Counted from the stretch's first letter, positions 1 to 5,941 are shown. The stretch is 5,971 nucleotides of DNA from Pseudomonadota bacterium (GCA_021779875.1 JAJXZV010000003.1:1-5971), one strand, 5' to 3'. The notes: generated by a model not told the origin, from the sequence alone. Program-made: numbers and translations.

Positions 1-195
1 ATGGTGTCCTCGATCGGCGGCTTCGGGTTCGGGCTGTCCCAGATCCTGTTCGCCATCGTGATCATCCAGAGCGTGCGCGGCGGCAGCAAGGCCACCGCCG
101 AGGTGTGGGGCGGCGCGGCGCCGCACGGTCTCGAGTGGACCCTTCCCTCGCCCGCGCCGTATCACAGCTTCACGGTCGCCCCGGACGTCAAGTGA
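1..195 (+). CDS. ctaD: Cytochrome c oxidase subunit I, C-terminal end (partial at the window start)
   Basis: This is the last 64 residues of the catalytic subunit of an aa3-type cytochrome c oxidase, the inner-membrane enzyme that reduces oxygen and pumps protons. The visible part holds most of the final transmembrane helix (about residues 1-24 of the fragment, [20 protein letters not shown]). It is followed by the cytoplasmic tail with the family signature RGGSKAT and [15 protein letters not shown] (residues 43-57), which is near-diagnostic for subunit I. The ATG at base 1 is an internal methionine; the gene starts upstream of the window, and all heme and CuB ligands lie outside it. The stop codon TGA (193-195) overlaps the GTG start of the next small gene, so the two are probably translationally coupled. 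Subunit II (ctaC) would be expected further upstream. Identity is close to certain. Confidence 0.96.
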   Translation: MVSSIGGFGFGLSQILFAIVIIQSVRGGSKATAEVWGGAAPHGLEWTLPSPAPYHSFTVAPDVK

Positions 196-317
196 GTCCG
201 ACGGCGAGCCCCGAGAGACGGCGCCACCGGCACCTGGTGTTCATCCTGGTGTCGCTGGCGCTCGCCTTCTATTTCGGCTTCATCGCCCTGACCTTCTACC
301 GCAGCCACCACGGATGA
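192..317 (+). CDS. Small single-helix membrane protein of the cox operon (41 aa, putative oxidase assembly protein)
   Basis: A 41-residue protein reads from GTG 192 to TGA 315-317. It has a short, very basic N-terminus (ERRRHRH, residues 8-14), one hydrophobic helix (about residues 15-35, [19 protein letters not shown]) and a short FYRSHHG tail. By the positive-inside rule the N-terminus should be cytoplasmic. A small one-helix protein at this spot, between subunit I and ctaG, is common in beta- and gammaproteobacterial cox operons and is often annotated as a cytochrome oxidase small assembly protein; no biochemical role can be read from the sequence. Its start overlaps the ctaD stop and its end overlaps the ctaG start (ATGA at 314-317). 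This double overlap is the main argument that it is a real translated gene, since no clear ribosome binding site precedes it. The same frame is open further upstream, but that part overlaps ctaD and looks like shadow sequence. Confidence 0.75.
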   Translation: MSPTASPERRRHRHLVFILVSLALAFYFGFIALTFYRSHHG

Positions 318-859
318 ACGAGGAGCGCCGGCGCGCCAATCGCAGCCTCACGGGGCGCCTGCTCCTGATGGCCGCCGGCAGCTTCGCCTTCGGCTGGGCG
401 CTGGTCCCTCTGTACAGCGTGTTCTGCAGCGTGACCGGCATCGGCAACGCCGATGCCAAGGCGGGGCCCGTCGTGGCCCACGAGGCGGTCGACCCGAAGC
501 GCGAGATCACCGTGGAGTTCGTCGCCTCGCCGGCCTCGGTGGGCAGCTACGACTTCCGGCCGCTCGCCGGCACGCTGCGGGTGCATCCGGGCAAGCTCTA
601 CGACACCGAGTTCTACGCCAGGAACCTGACCGGCGTCGCCTCGGTCGCCCAGGCCGTGCCCAGCATCTCGCCGTCGAGCGCGGCGAAGTATTTCCACAAG
701 ACCGAGTGCTTCTGCTTCAGTCCCCAGCACTTCGCCGCCGGCGAGGGCCGGGACATGCCGGTGCGCTTCATCATCGATCCCCAATTGCCGCCCGATATAG
801 ATAGAATCACGCTCGCCTACACGTTTTTCGACACGACGCAGTCCGCAGCAAACCGGTGA
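314..859 (+). CDS. ctaG: Cytochrome c oxidase assembly protein CtaG / Cox11 (CuB insertion)
   Basis: This 181-residue protein is a full-length Cox11/CtaG, the membrane-anchored copper chaperone that delivers copper to the CuB site of subunit I. One N-terminal transmembrane helix (about residues 13-34) leads into the conserved [15 protein letters not shown] block (residues 31-45, with Cys38). An immunoglobulin-like periplasmic domain follows. The copper-binding motif CFCF is at residues 132-135, in the context [13 protein letters not shown], and the family's RFIIDPQLP and ITLAYTFFD strands follow. The three functional cysteines known in the family (the membrane-proximal one and the CFCF pair) are all present. 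The ATG start overlaps the stop of the small membrane protein by four bases; the stop is 44 bases before the ctaE start. Length and motifs are normal, so it should be functional. Confidence 0.96.
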   Translation: MNEERRRANRSLTGRLLLMAAGSFAFGWALVPLYSVFCSVTGIGNADAKAGPVVAHEAVDPKREITVEFVASPASVGSYDFRPLAGTLRVHPGKLYDTEFYARNLTGVASVAQAVPSISPSSAAKYFHKTECFCFSPQHFAAGEGRDMPVRFIIDPQLPPDIDRITLAYTFFDTTQSAANR

Positions 860-903
860 CCGACGGGTTCAATTCCTTTCAAACCATCCCTGAGAACAGA
901 GAC

Positions 904-1791
904 ATGGCGCACGCGCACGCTCACGAAGCAGACAAATACTACGTCCCCCACGGCAGTCCGTGGCCCATCTACGGCTCCGTCACGCTGTTCACCCTCATGA
1001 TGGGCGCCGTCTCGACGCTCAACGGCTGGCTGCCCGCCTGGGCGCTGGTTCCGGGCTTCGTCATGCTGGCGCTGATGTTCTTCTTCTGGTTCGGCACGGT
1101 GATCGACGAGAACCAGAAGGGCATGTACAACATGGCGGTGGACCGCTCGTTCCGCATGGGAATGATGTGGTTCATCTTCTCCGAGGTGATGTTCTTCGCG
1201 GCCTTCTTCGGCGCGCTGTTCTACGCGCGCGAACTCTCGGTGCCCTGGCTCGCGGGCGAGGGCGTGAAGGTGTTCGACAAGGTGCTGCTCTGGAAGCAGT
1301 TCACCGGGGGCTGGCCGACCAACGGACCGGCCGCGCTCGGACCCCGTGCCGACGGCACCTTCAGCGTGATCCCGGCCCTCGGCCTGCCGGCCATCAACAC
1401 CGCGATCCTGCTGTCGAGCAGCGTCACCGTGACCATCGCCCACCATGCGCTGATCTCGGGCCACCGCGCCCGGGTCAAGGTCTTCCTCGCGGCGACCTTC
1501 CTGCTCGGCTTCCTGTTCGTGTTCCTGCAGGCGCGCGAGTACCACGAGGCCTACACCGAGCTCGGCCTGCAGCTCGGCACCGGCATCTACGGCTCGACCT
1601 TCTTCATGCTGACCGGCTTCCACGGGTTCCACGTGACCGTGGGCGCCATCATGCTCACCGTGGTCTGGCTGCGCGTGATGCGCGGTCACTTCACGCCGCA
1701 GCGGCACTTCGCGTTCGAGGCGGTGGCCTGGTACTGGCACTTCGTCGACGTGGTGTGGCTCGGCCTGTTCACCTTCGTCTACTGGCTCTGA
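904..1791 (+). CDS. ctaE: Cytochrome c oxidase subunit III
   Basis: Subunit III of the aa3 oxidase is 295 residues with seven predicted transmembrane helices. It has no redox centre and stabilises subunit I and its proton uptake. Visible hallmarks are SEVMFF (93-98, with Glu94), the loop GGWPTNGPAALGP (135-147) typical of gammaproteobacterial forms, HHALISGHR (180-188), FHGFHVTVG (239-247) and WYWHFVDVVWLGLF (276-289). I chose ATG 904 because it gives the usual His-rich opening MAHAHAHEADKYYVP. The frame is open back to a GTG at 856 overlapping the ctaG stop, which would add 16 residues that look unlike the family. Only a weak purine-rich stretch (GAGAACAGAG) precedes ATG 904. A GC hairpin follows the stop, and the next gene faces the other way, so this probably ends the structural-subunit transcript. 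Confidence 0.96.
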   Translation: MAHAHAHEADKYYVPHGSPWPIYGSVTLFTLMMGAVSTLNGWLPAWALVPGFVMLALMFFFWFGTVIDENQKGMYNMAVDRSFRMGMMWFIFSEVMFFAAFFGALFYARELSVPWLAGEGVKVFDKVLLWKQFTGGWPTNGPAALGPRADGTFSVIPALGLPAINTAILLSSSVTVTIAHHALISGHRARVKVFLAATFLLGFLFVFLQAREYHEAYTELGLQLGTGIYGSTFFMLTGFHGFHVTVGAIMLTVVWLRVMRGHFTPQRHFAFEAVAWYWHFVDVVWLGLFTFVYWL

Positions 1792-1803
1792 CCGGGCCGC
1801 GAC

Positions 1804-1830
1804 CCGGCCGCCCCGCGGGGGGGCGGCCGG
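1804..1830. terminator. GC hairpin between convergent genes, possible bidirectional terminator
   Basis: A perfect 11-bp stem, CCGGCCGCCCC at 1804-1814 pairing with GGGGCGGCCGG at 1820-1830, closes a five-base loop. It sits in the 47-base gap between the ctaE stop and the stop of the minus-strand DUF2909 gene, where a bidirectional terminator is expected. There is no T-run after the stem on either strand, so it is not a textbook intrinsic terminator. It might act by stalling polymerase or protecting mRNA 3' ends. Confidence 0.5.
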
Positions 1831-1838
1831 CGCATTCC

Positions 1839-2048
1839 CTAGATGGGGCGCGTCGGCTGGATCCAACCCTGGAAGTAGGCCACCAGCAGCAGCACGAACA
1901 GCAGCACCGACAGCCCGATCCGCCACGACAACGCCTTCACCATCCGCAGACCGTCGTCGCCCCGGGTGCTCGACAAGTGGTACAAGGCCTTGCCGAGGCT
2001 GCCCAAGATCAGGATCAGGATGAAGACAACCAGATATTTGAAGCCCAC
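1839..2048 (-). CDS. Twin transmembrane protein, DUF2909 family
   Basis: A 69-residue protein on the minus strand reads from GTG (2048-2046) to TAG (1841-1839). It has two hydrophobic helices (about residues 4-24 and 42-59) joined by a polar loop with STRGDDGLRMVKALSWRIGLS (residues 27-47). That loop and the two-helix layout match the DUF2909 twin transmembrane family. In gammaproteobacteria this gene is regularly found in this position, reversed between subunit III and SURF1, which supports the call. Its function is unknown; the location suggests a role in oxidase biogenesis, but this is only inference. It is convergent with ctaE and divergent from the SURF1 gene, so it breaks the operon into two plus-strand blocks. 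A clear ribosome binding site is not visible. Confidence 0.82.
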   Translation of the reverse strand: MGFKYLVVFILILILGSLGKALYHLSSTRGDDGLRMVKALSWRIGLSVLLFVLLLVAYFQGWIQPTRPI

Positions 2049-2089
2049 GGCCGTGGATCGCCTGTCGAGATAGAGGCGTCGAGTATATC
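2045..2089. promoter_or_regulatory. Divergent intergenic region with a 12-bp palindrome (candidate control region)
   Basis: The 41 bases between the divergent DUF2909 and SURF1 starts must hold the translation signals for both genes. A promoter for the SURF1 block would have to lie here or inside the DUF2909 gene. A perfect 12-bp palindrome, CCACGGCCGTGG at 2045-2056, spans the DUF2909 start codon. A weak inverted pair (CGCCT 2059-2063, AGGCG 2074-2078) and a repeated GTCGAG (2064-2069, 2078-2083) lie next to it. I found no convincing -35/-10 pair with normal spacing, so this is a candidate only. Confidence 0.25.
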
Positions 2090-2845
2090 GTGCCCATCCG
2101 CGTAGGTACCCGGCTGTTCGCGCCGCGCCCGCTCACGACGCTGCTCGCGGCCGCGCTCATGCTGCTGCTCGTGTCGCTCGGCCGCTGGCAGCTGCACCGC
2201 GCCGAGGAGAAGCGCGCGCTGTTCGAGTCCTTCGCGGCCGGCGCCGCCGCGGCCCTGCCGATCGACGCGCACACGCCGGCGCCGCCCCGTTACCGCGAGG
2301 TCGCGGCGCGCGGCCACTACGACGCAACGCGGCAGATCCTGCTCGACAACATGAGCAACGCCGCGGGCCGGGCCGGCTACCAGGTGATCACCCCGTTCGC
2401 GCTCGCGGGCGGCGGCTGGCTGCTGGTGGACCGCGGCTGGGTACCGCTCGGCGCGAGCCGCGCCGACCTGCCGTCCATCGACGTGCCCGGCGACGATCGC
2501 GTGGTGCGCGGCCGCACCGACGAGCTGCCGCGTCCCGGAATCCGCCTGGGCGAGCCCCGCCGGCTCGCCGGGCCCTTCCCGGTGGTCGCGAGCTTTCCGA
2601 CCCGCTCCGACCTCGAGGCCCTGCTCGGCGAGCACGAGTGGGCCGCGGCGGCACCGCTCCTGCTGCTCGACGCGCACGAGCCCGACGGCTACTTGCGGGA
2701 GTGGGCGCCGCCCGGGATGCCGCCGCTGCGCCACGTGGGCTATGCCGTGCAGTGGTTCGCCCTGGCGGCGGCCCTCGCGGTCCTGTACCTGATCGCGAAC
2801 CTGCGGCCCGCCGGCGCGAAGGGAGAGCCCGGTGCACGCGCCTGA
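2090..2845 (+). CDS. SURF1 family cytochrome oxidase biogenesis protein
   Basis: This 251-residue protein is a SURF1/Shy1-type factor, which in bacteria binds heme A and helps place it in subunit I. It shows the family layout: an N-terminal helix (about residues 13-31) running into GRWQLHRAEEK (31-41), a large periplasmic domain and a C-terminal helix (about residues 220-237). Motifs include RYREVAARGHYD (67-78), the block GYQVITPFALAGGGWLLVDRGWVP split over residues 97-119, and PPLRHVGYAVQWFALA (211-226), where the conserved His215 precedes the last helix. The GTG start is chosen because it puts the first helix at the usual distance from the N-terminus; a GAG six bases upstream is the only Shine-Dalgarno-like element nearby. 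Its 3' end overlaps the next gene by 14 bases. Length is normal for the family. Confidence 0.93.
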   Translation: MPIRVGTRLFAPRPLTTLLAAALMLLLVSLGRWQLHRAEEKRALFESFAAGAAAALPIDAHTPAPPRYREVAARGHYDATRQILLDNMSNAAGRAGYQVITPFALAGGGWLLVDRGWVPLGASRADLPSIDVPGDDRVVRGRTDELPRPGIRLGEPRRLAGPFPVVASFPTRSDLEALLGEHEWAAAAPLLLLDAHEPDGYLREWAPPGMPPLRHVGYAVQWFALAAALAVLYLIANLRPAGAKGEPGARA

Positions 2846-3452
2846 CCCCGCTCGCGATCGCCGCCGCCGCCGGACGCTGGTCGGCCTCGCCGTCCTGTTC
2901 TTCGCGCCCGTGCTGGTGGCGTTCTATCTCTACTACGGACATCATGACTGGCGGCCGGTGGGCCGGGTCAATCACGGCGAGCTCGTCGATCCGGCCCGCC
3001 CGCTGCCGGCGATCGCCCTGCCGCGGCTGGCGGGCGGCCTCGCGGATCCGGCCTGGCTGCAGGGCCGCTGGACCCTGCTGACCGTCGGGACCGGCGAGTG
3101 CGCCGAACGCTGCCGCCACGATCTGTACGAGACCCGGCAGGTGCGCATCGCGCTCGACCGCGACATGGACCGGGTGCAGCGGGTGCTGATCGCGGTGGGC
3201 CCCTGCTGCGACCTCGCGTTCCTGCAGCGCGAGCACCCGGATCTGATCGCGCTGCGCGCCACGCCCGAGGCGCTGCCGCTGCTCGGGCAGCTGCCGGGCG
3301 TCGACGCCGCAGCGCCCGATGCGGCATCGGGCGACCGGATCTATCTCGTCGATCCACTGGGGAATCTCATGATGTCGTACGCTCCCGACGCCAACCCGAA
3401 AGGGCTGCTCGAGGACCTCAAGCGGCTGCTGCGGCTGTCGCACGTGGGCTGA
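2832..3452 (+). CDS. Membrane-anchored SCO-like (thioredoxin-fold) protein of the cox operon
   Basis: A 206-residue protein begins at GTG 2832, with GGGAGAG five bases upstream as a good ribosome binding site inside the end of the SURF1 gene. It has a very basic N-terminus (DRRRRR, residues 9-14), one transmembrane helix (about residues 15-35, LVGLAVLFFAPVLVAFYLYYG) and a periplasmic domain. The domain carries CAERC (Cys90, Cys94), at the place where SCO copper chaperones have CxxxC, followed by a helix, a second cysteine pair PCC (124-126), and RIYLVDPLGNLMMSY (169-183), which resembles the SCO strand YLVDPxG. The conserved SCO histidine expected just before that strand is not there (SGDRIYLVDP), so copper binding of the usual kind is doubtful and thiol-disulfide activity is an alternative. 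A gene of this kind is normal between SURF1 and ctaA in gammaproteobacteria and is usually annotated hypothetical. It ends four bases before ctaA. Confidence 0.8.
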   Translation: MHAPDPARDRRRRRTLVGLAVLFFAPVLVAFYLYYGHHDWRPVGRVNHGELVDPARPLPAIALPRLAGGLADPAWLQGRWTLLTVGTGECAERCRHDLYETRQVRIALDRDMDRVQRVLIAVGPCCDLAFLQREHPDLIALRATPEALPLLGQLPGVDAAAPDAASGDRIYLVDPLGNLMMSYAPDANPKGLLEDLKRLLRLSHVG

Positions 3453-3456
3453 CGCC

Positions 3457-4458
3457 GTGCATCCGGAACGACGCGTCGTCTGGTTTCGGCGCCTGGCGCT
3501 CATGGGCGCCCTGCTCGCCGCGTGCGTGGTGGTGCTGGGCGCCTGGGTACGGCTCACCGACGCGGGCCTCGGCTGCCCGGACTGGCCGGGCTGCTACGGC
3601 CACCTGGTTCCGGGCGCCGGCCAGGGCGCCGCCAAGGCCTGGCACGAGATGATCCACCGCTACGTCGCCGGCAGCCTGGGAGCGGTCATCACCGGCCTGC
3701 TGGTCTGGGCGATCCTGCGCCGCCACGACCGCGGCCAGCCGTTGATCCCCGTGGGGCTGCTGTTCCTGGTGGTCTGCTTCCAGGGCGCGCTCGGCGCCCT
3801 GACCGTGACGCTGCTGCTCAAGCCCCTGATCGTCACCGCCCACCTGCTCGGCGGGCTGACCACCCTCGGCCTGCTCTGGTGGCTCTCCTTGGAGCCCGAC
3901 CGGCGCAATCTCAGCCCCGCGGAGTCCCGGCTGCGGCCGCTGGCGGCGCTGGCTTTCGCCTGCCTGGTGCTGCAGATCGCGCTCGGCGGATGGACCAGCA
4001 CGAACTACGCCGCGGTCGCCTGCCCGGATTTCCCCACCTGCCAGCGCGCCTGGTGGCCGGCCATGGACTACCGCGACGCCTTCGTGCTGTGGCGGGGCCT
4101 CGGCATCAACTACGAGGGCGGCGTGCTCGCCAACCCCGCGCGCGTCGCCATCCACCTCACCCACCGCCTGGGGGCCGTGCTCGCCGGCACGGTGCTGCTC
4201 ACCCTCGGCCTGCTGGCCCTCGGCCGCGCCCGGGCGCGGCAGGTGCGCTTCGCCGGCGGACTGCTCGCCGCCGCCGTGCTGCTGCAGATCTCGATCGGCA
4301 TCGCCACGGTCCACTGGGGCGTGCCGCTCGCGCTCGCGACCGCCCACAACGCCGGCGCGGCCCTGCTGGTCGTCGGCACGGTGACGCTGCTGCGGGCCCT
4401 GTGGCCGGAGCCGGCCCTCGGCATGGTACCCTTGCGCCGTGGCCAGCCTCCCCGATAA
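3457..4458 (+). CDS. ctaA: Heme A synthase CtaA / Cox15
   Basis: This 333-residue polytopic membrane protein oxidises the C8 methyl group of heme O to a formyl group, giving the heme A used by the aa3 oxidase. It is built as two related halves. The first shows GAWVRLTDAGLGCPDWPGC (28-46, with Cys40 and Cys46), HEMIHRYVAG (63-72) and HLLGGLTTLG (129-138). The second shows CPDFPTCQRAWWPAMD (189-204, with Cys189 and Cys195), HLTHRLGAV (233-241) and TAHNAGAALLV (295-305). The histidines at 67, 129, 236 and 297 fit the heme-ligand positions known for Cox15. The paired cysteines near each half's first loop match the family's disulfide-forming pairs. GTG 3457, four bases after the previous stop, gives the normal short N-terminus. 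The 3' end overlaps ctaB by 20 bases. It appears intact. Confidence 0.96.
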   Translation: MHPERRVVWFRRLALMGALLAACVVVLGAWVRLTDAGLGCPDWPGCYGHLVPGAGQGAAKAWHEMIHRYVAGSLGAVITGLLVWAILRRHDRGQPLIPVGLLFLVVCFQGALGALTVTLLLKPLIVTAHLLGGLTTLGLLWWLSLEPDRRNLSPAESRLRPLAALAFACLVLQIALGGWTSTNYAAVACPDFPTCQRAWWPAMDYRDAFVLWRGLGINYEGGVLANPARVAIHLTHRLGAVLAGTVLLTLGLLALGRARARQVRFAGGLLAAAVLLQISIGIATVHWGVPLALATAHNAGAALLVVGTVTLLRALWPEPALGMVPLRRGQPPR

Positions 4459-5440
4459 CCCGACCATCGCCGCGCTGCGCGTCAGCCGGTGGCGCGACTA
4501 CCTGGAGCTCACCAAGCCCAAGGTCAGTCTGCTCATCGTGTTCACGGCCGTGGTCGGCATGGTGCTCGCCGCCCCCGGCATGGTGCCGCTGCCCGCGCTG
4601 GTGTACGGCACGCTCGGCATCGCGCTCGCCTCCGGGTCGGCGGCGGCCTTCAATCACGTGCTCGACCGGCGCATCGACGAGCACATGGCGCGCACCCGGC
4701 GCCGGCCGCTGCCCACGGGGCACCTGCAGCACTCGCAGGCGGTCGTGTTCGCGAGCCTGCTGGCGGTCGCCGCCATGGCCATCCTGTGGGCCGGGGTCGG
4801 CCCGCTGACCGCGCTGCTCACCTTCGGCTCGCTGATCGGCTACGCCATCGTGTACACGCTGTGGCTGAAGCGCGCCACCCCGCAGAACATCGTCATCGGC
4901 GGCGCCGCGGGCGCCGCGCCGCCCGTGCTCGGCTGGGCCGCGGTGACCAACACCATCGACCCGCACGCGCTGCTGCTGTTCGTGATCATCTTCACCTGGA
5001 CGCCCCCGCATTTCTGGGCGCTCGCGATCGCCCGGCGCGACGACTATGCGCGGGTCGGCATCCCGATGCTGCCCGTGACCCACGGCATCGCGCACACCCG
5101 CCTGCAGATCGTGCTCTATTCCATCCTGATGGTGCTCACCACCATCCTGCCGGTGCTCTCGGGGATGAGCGGCGCGATCTATCTGGTGGCGGCGCTCGCG
5201 CTCGACGTGCGCTTCCTGCAGCTGGCGTTCGAGCTGCACCGCGGCGTGCCACAAGGCAGCGTGCTCGGGCCACTCCTCTGGTCGCTCGTCGTCGACGACC
5301 TCATCGCGCAGTGCGAAGCGCGGTGCCGCACGCCCATGGCCGGCTGCGTCGTCGTGCCGATCATCTTCGCCGACGACATTTTTGTTTTTATTTTTTTTTT
5401 CGTGGTTTTGGTTTTTGGAACCAGAGCTGCCAAAAGATAG
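4439..5440 (+). CDS. ctaB: Heme O synthase CtaB / CyoE, C-terminally truncated and joined in frame to reverse transcriptase sequence
   Basis: CtaB farnesylates protoheme to heme O, the substrate of CtaA. Residues 1 to about 268 are a good CyoE: LTKPKVSLLIVFTAVVG (24-40), the Asp-rich prenyl-diphosphate motif in FNHVLDRRIDEHMARTRRRP (71-90, with Asn72, Asp76, Asp80), YTLWLKRATPQNIVIGG (139-155), TWTPPHFWALAI (186-197) and DDYARVGIPMLPV (201-213). The start GTG 4439 overlaps the end of ctaA and gives the expected N-terminus. After FLQLAFELHR (259-268, about base 5242) similarity to CyoE should continue through a last helix to roughly 295-300 residues. Instead the frame reads reverse transcriptase motifs, then translated T-rich tract, ending at TAG 5438-5440. 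The 333-residue product is therefore a fusion and probably an artefact of joined DNAs. The native enzyme would lack its final helix here. Confidence 0.85.
   Translation: MASLPDNPTIAALRVSRWRDYLELTKPKVSLLIVFTAVVGMVLAAPGMVPLPALVYGTLGIALASGSAAAFNHVLDRRIDEHMARTRRRPLPTGHLQHSQAVVFASLLAVAAMAILWAGVGPLTALLTFGSLIGYAIVYTLWLKRATPQNIVIGGAAGAAPPVLGWAAVTNTIDPHALLLFVIIFTWTPPHFWALAIARRDDYARVGIPMLPVTHGIAHTRLQIVLYSILMVLTTILPVLSGMSGAIYLVAALALDVRFLQLAFELHRGVPQGSVLGPLLWSLVVDDLIAQCEARCRTPMAGCVVVPIIFADDIFVFIFFFVVLVFGTRAAKR
5240..5380 (+). pseudogene. Fragment of a eukaryotic-type non-LTR retrotransposon reverse transcriptase
   Basis: About 47 codons, in the same frame as ctaB, carry the reverse transcriptase block 4 motif RGVPQGSVLGPLLWSLVVDD (residues 268-287 of the fused frame). 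The catalytic box IIFADDI follows (308-314), with the Asp pair at bases 5372-5377. Spacing between the two is normal for reverse transcriptases. The form GVPQGSVLGPLLW with FADD is that of eukaryotic LINE-type elements. Bacterial group II intron enzymes and retrons have differently shaped blocks (for example PQGGxxSPLLxN with YADD). Nothing N-terminal to block 4 and nothing after the catalytic box is present, so this is a broken fragment, not a working enzyme. Which LINE clade it belongs to cannot be settled here; FADD with LLW recalls trypanosomatid ingi/L1Tc-type and some arthropod elements. The exact left edge is uncertain because the codons for Arg-Gly could come from either side. Confidence 0.82.
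5379..5400. repeat. T-rich tract (A-rich on the minus strand) ending the reverse transcriptase fragment
   Basis: Twenty of 22 bases are T, with a G at 5384 and an A at 5390, finishing in ten consecutive T. It begins exactly where the reverse transcriptase catalytic box ends, and sequence on either side is of different character. Read on the minus strand it is an A-rich tail, which would fit the 3' end of a retroposed sequence coming from the right, or simply a low-complexity spot where two reads or fragments were joined. Confidence 0.7.
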
Positions 5441-5681
5441 AAGTGAGGAAGAAACAAGACAAGACAGAACAAGTTTGTTCGTTTGTTTGGAAGAAGGAAG
5501 GATCTACAAGAAAGGAAGAAACGACGAACAGCTTTGATGAATGTGAACGAAATCTACGTTGAATCAAAGATCCAAGCAGACAACGAACACAAACAACAAA
5601 AACTGAACGGCGCGTGCGCGCACGGGGGAGGGGAGCGTGGGGAGGGGGAGAGGAGGGGGGCAAGAGTGGCAGCTCTGGTTC
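5418..5681. repeat. 15-bp perfect inverted repeat with 234-base spacer
   Basis: GAACCAGAGCTGCCA at 5418-5432 is the exact reverse complement of TGGCAGCTCTGGTTC at 5667-5681; the flanking bases do not pair. A 15-bp perfect match within a few hundred bases is unlikely by chance. It could be the ends of a small element, a remnant of a foldback or template-switch event, or part of a larger diverged inverted repeat. Confidence 0.7.
5624..5660 (+). other. G-rich run with G-quadruplex potential
   Basis: Five G-runs of four to six (5624-5628, 5630-5633, 5639-5642, 5644-5648, 5655-5660) are separated by loops of one to six bases, which meets the usual pattern for an intramolecular G-quadruplex on the plus strand. 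It directly follows the palindrome CGTGCGCGCACG (5613-5624), an alternating purine-pyrimidine stretch that favours Z-DNA. No function is implied. Confidence 0.5.
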
Positions 5682-5929
5682 GAGGAGAAACCCGATACAG
5701 ACAACCGGCGACAACGGCCGGCCACGACGGAGAAAAACGCAACCAGGCCACGGCGCGGCGCGCCGCGGCCCAGGGATCTGTCGCTAGCAGATCAACAGCG
5801 CTGCACAGGACGACTAGCGATCAAGGTACAACAAGGTGTCGTCCAGCTCGTGTGGGAATCTCACCCACTAAAAAACTCCGCATCTGTATCTAGTGAACCT
5901 CGTGGCAAGGGGCGCTCCGGCAAGAGTGG
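5659..5929 (+). repeat. Short direct repeat GGCAAGAGTGG (two copies)
   Basis: The 11-mer GGCAAGAGTGG occurs at 5659-5669 and again at 5919-5929, and its first eight bases recur at about 5938-5945. The first copy ends within the right arm of the 15-bp inverted repeat. The repeats could be chance in G-rich DNA or part of a repeat family. Confidence 0.4.
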
Positions 5930-5941
5930 AGGCCAGGGGCA

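Noticed and set aside
817..2274. Long 485-codon open frame on the minus strand
   Set aside because: It lies opposite ctaE and the start of SURF1, is dominated by Ala, Arg, Glu, Gly and His and has no domain. It is a typical antisense shadow in GC-rich DNA.
2388..4467. Further long minus-strand frames (2388-3557 and 3418-4467), and plus-strand frames of 381 and 428 codons in the wrong phase (960-2105, 3522-4808)
   Set aside because: All are Arg/Ala/Pro-rich shadows of well-identified genes, with no recognisable motif.
5240..5380. Group II intron or retron reverse transcriptase, which would make this a bacterial mobile element or defence system
   Set aside because: The GVPQGSVLGPLLW and FADD forms fit eukaryotic LINE enzymes. 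There is no intron RNA structure, maturase domain, msr/msd-like element or partner gene.
5716..5764. FseI (GGCCGGCC, 5716-5723) and AscI (GGCGCGCC, 5757-5764) sites close together, suggesting a vector polylinker
   Set aside because: No other clustered cloning sites or recognisable vector sequence are present, and such sites arise readily in GC-rich palindromic DNA.
5852..5868. tRNA T-arm-like or pol III B-box-like hairpin (GTGGG-7 nt-CCCAC)
   Set aside because: The loop does not match the T-loop consensus on either strand, and no acceptor, D or anticodon arms or A box could be found around it.
5483..5893. 136-codon plus-strand frame in the tail
   Set aside because: The product is low-complexity Lys/Gly/Arg/Ala-rich sequence with no domain. 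The frame crosses the G-rich and palindromic segments and has no bacterial start signal.
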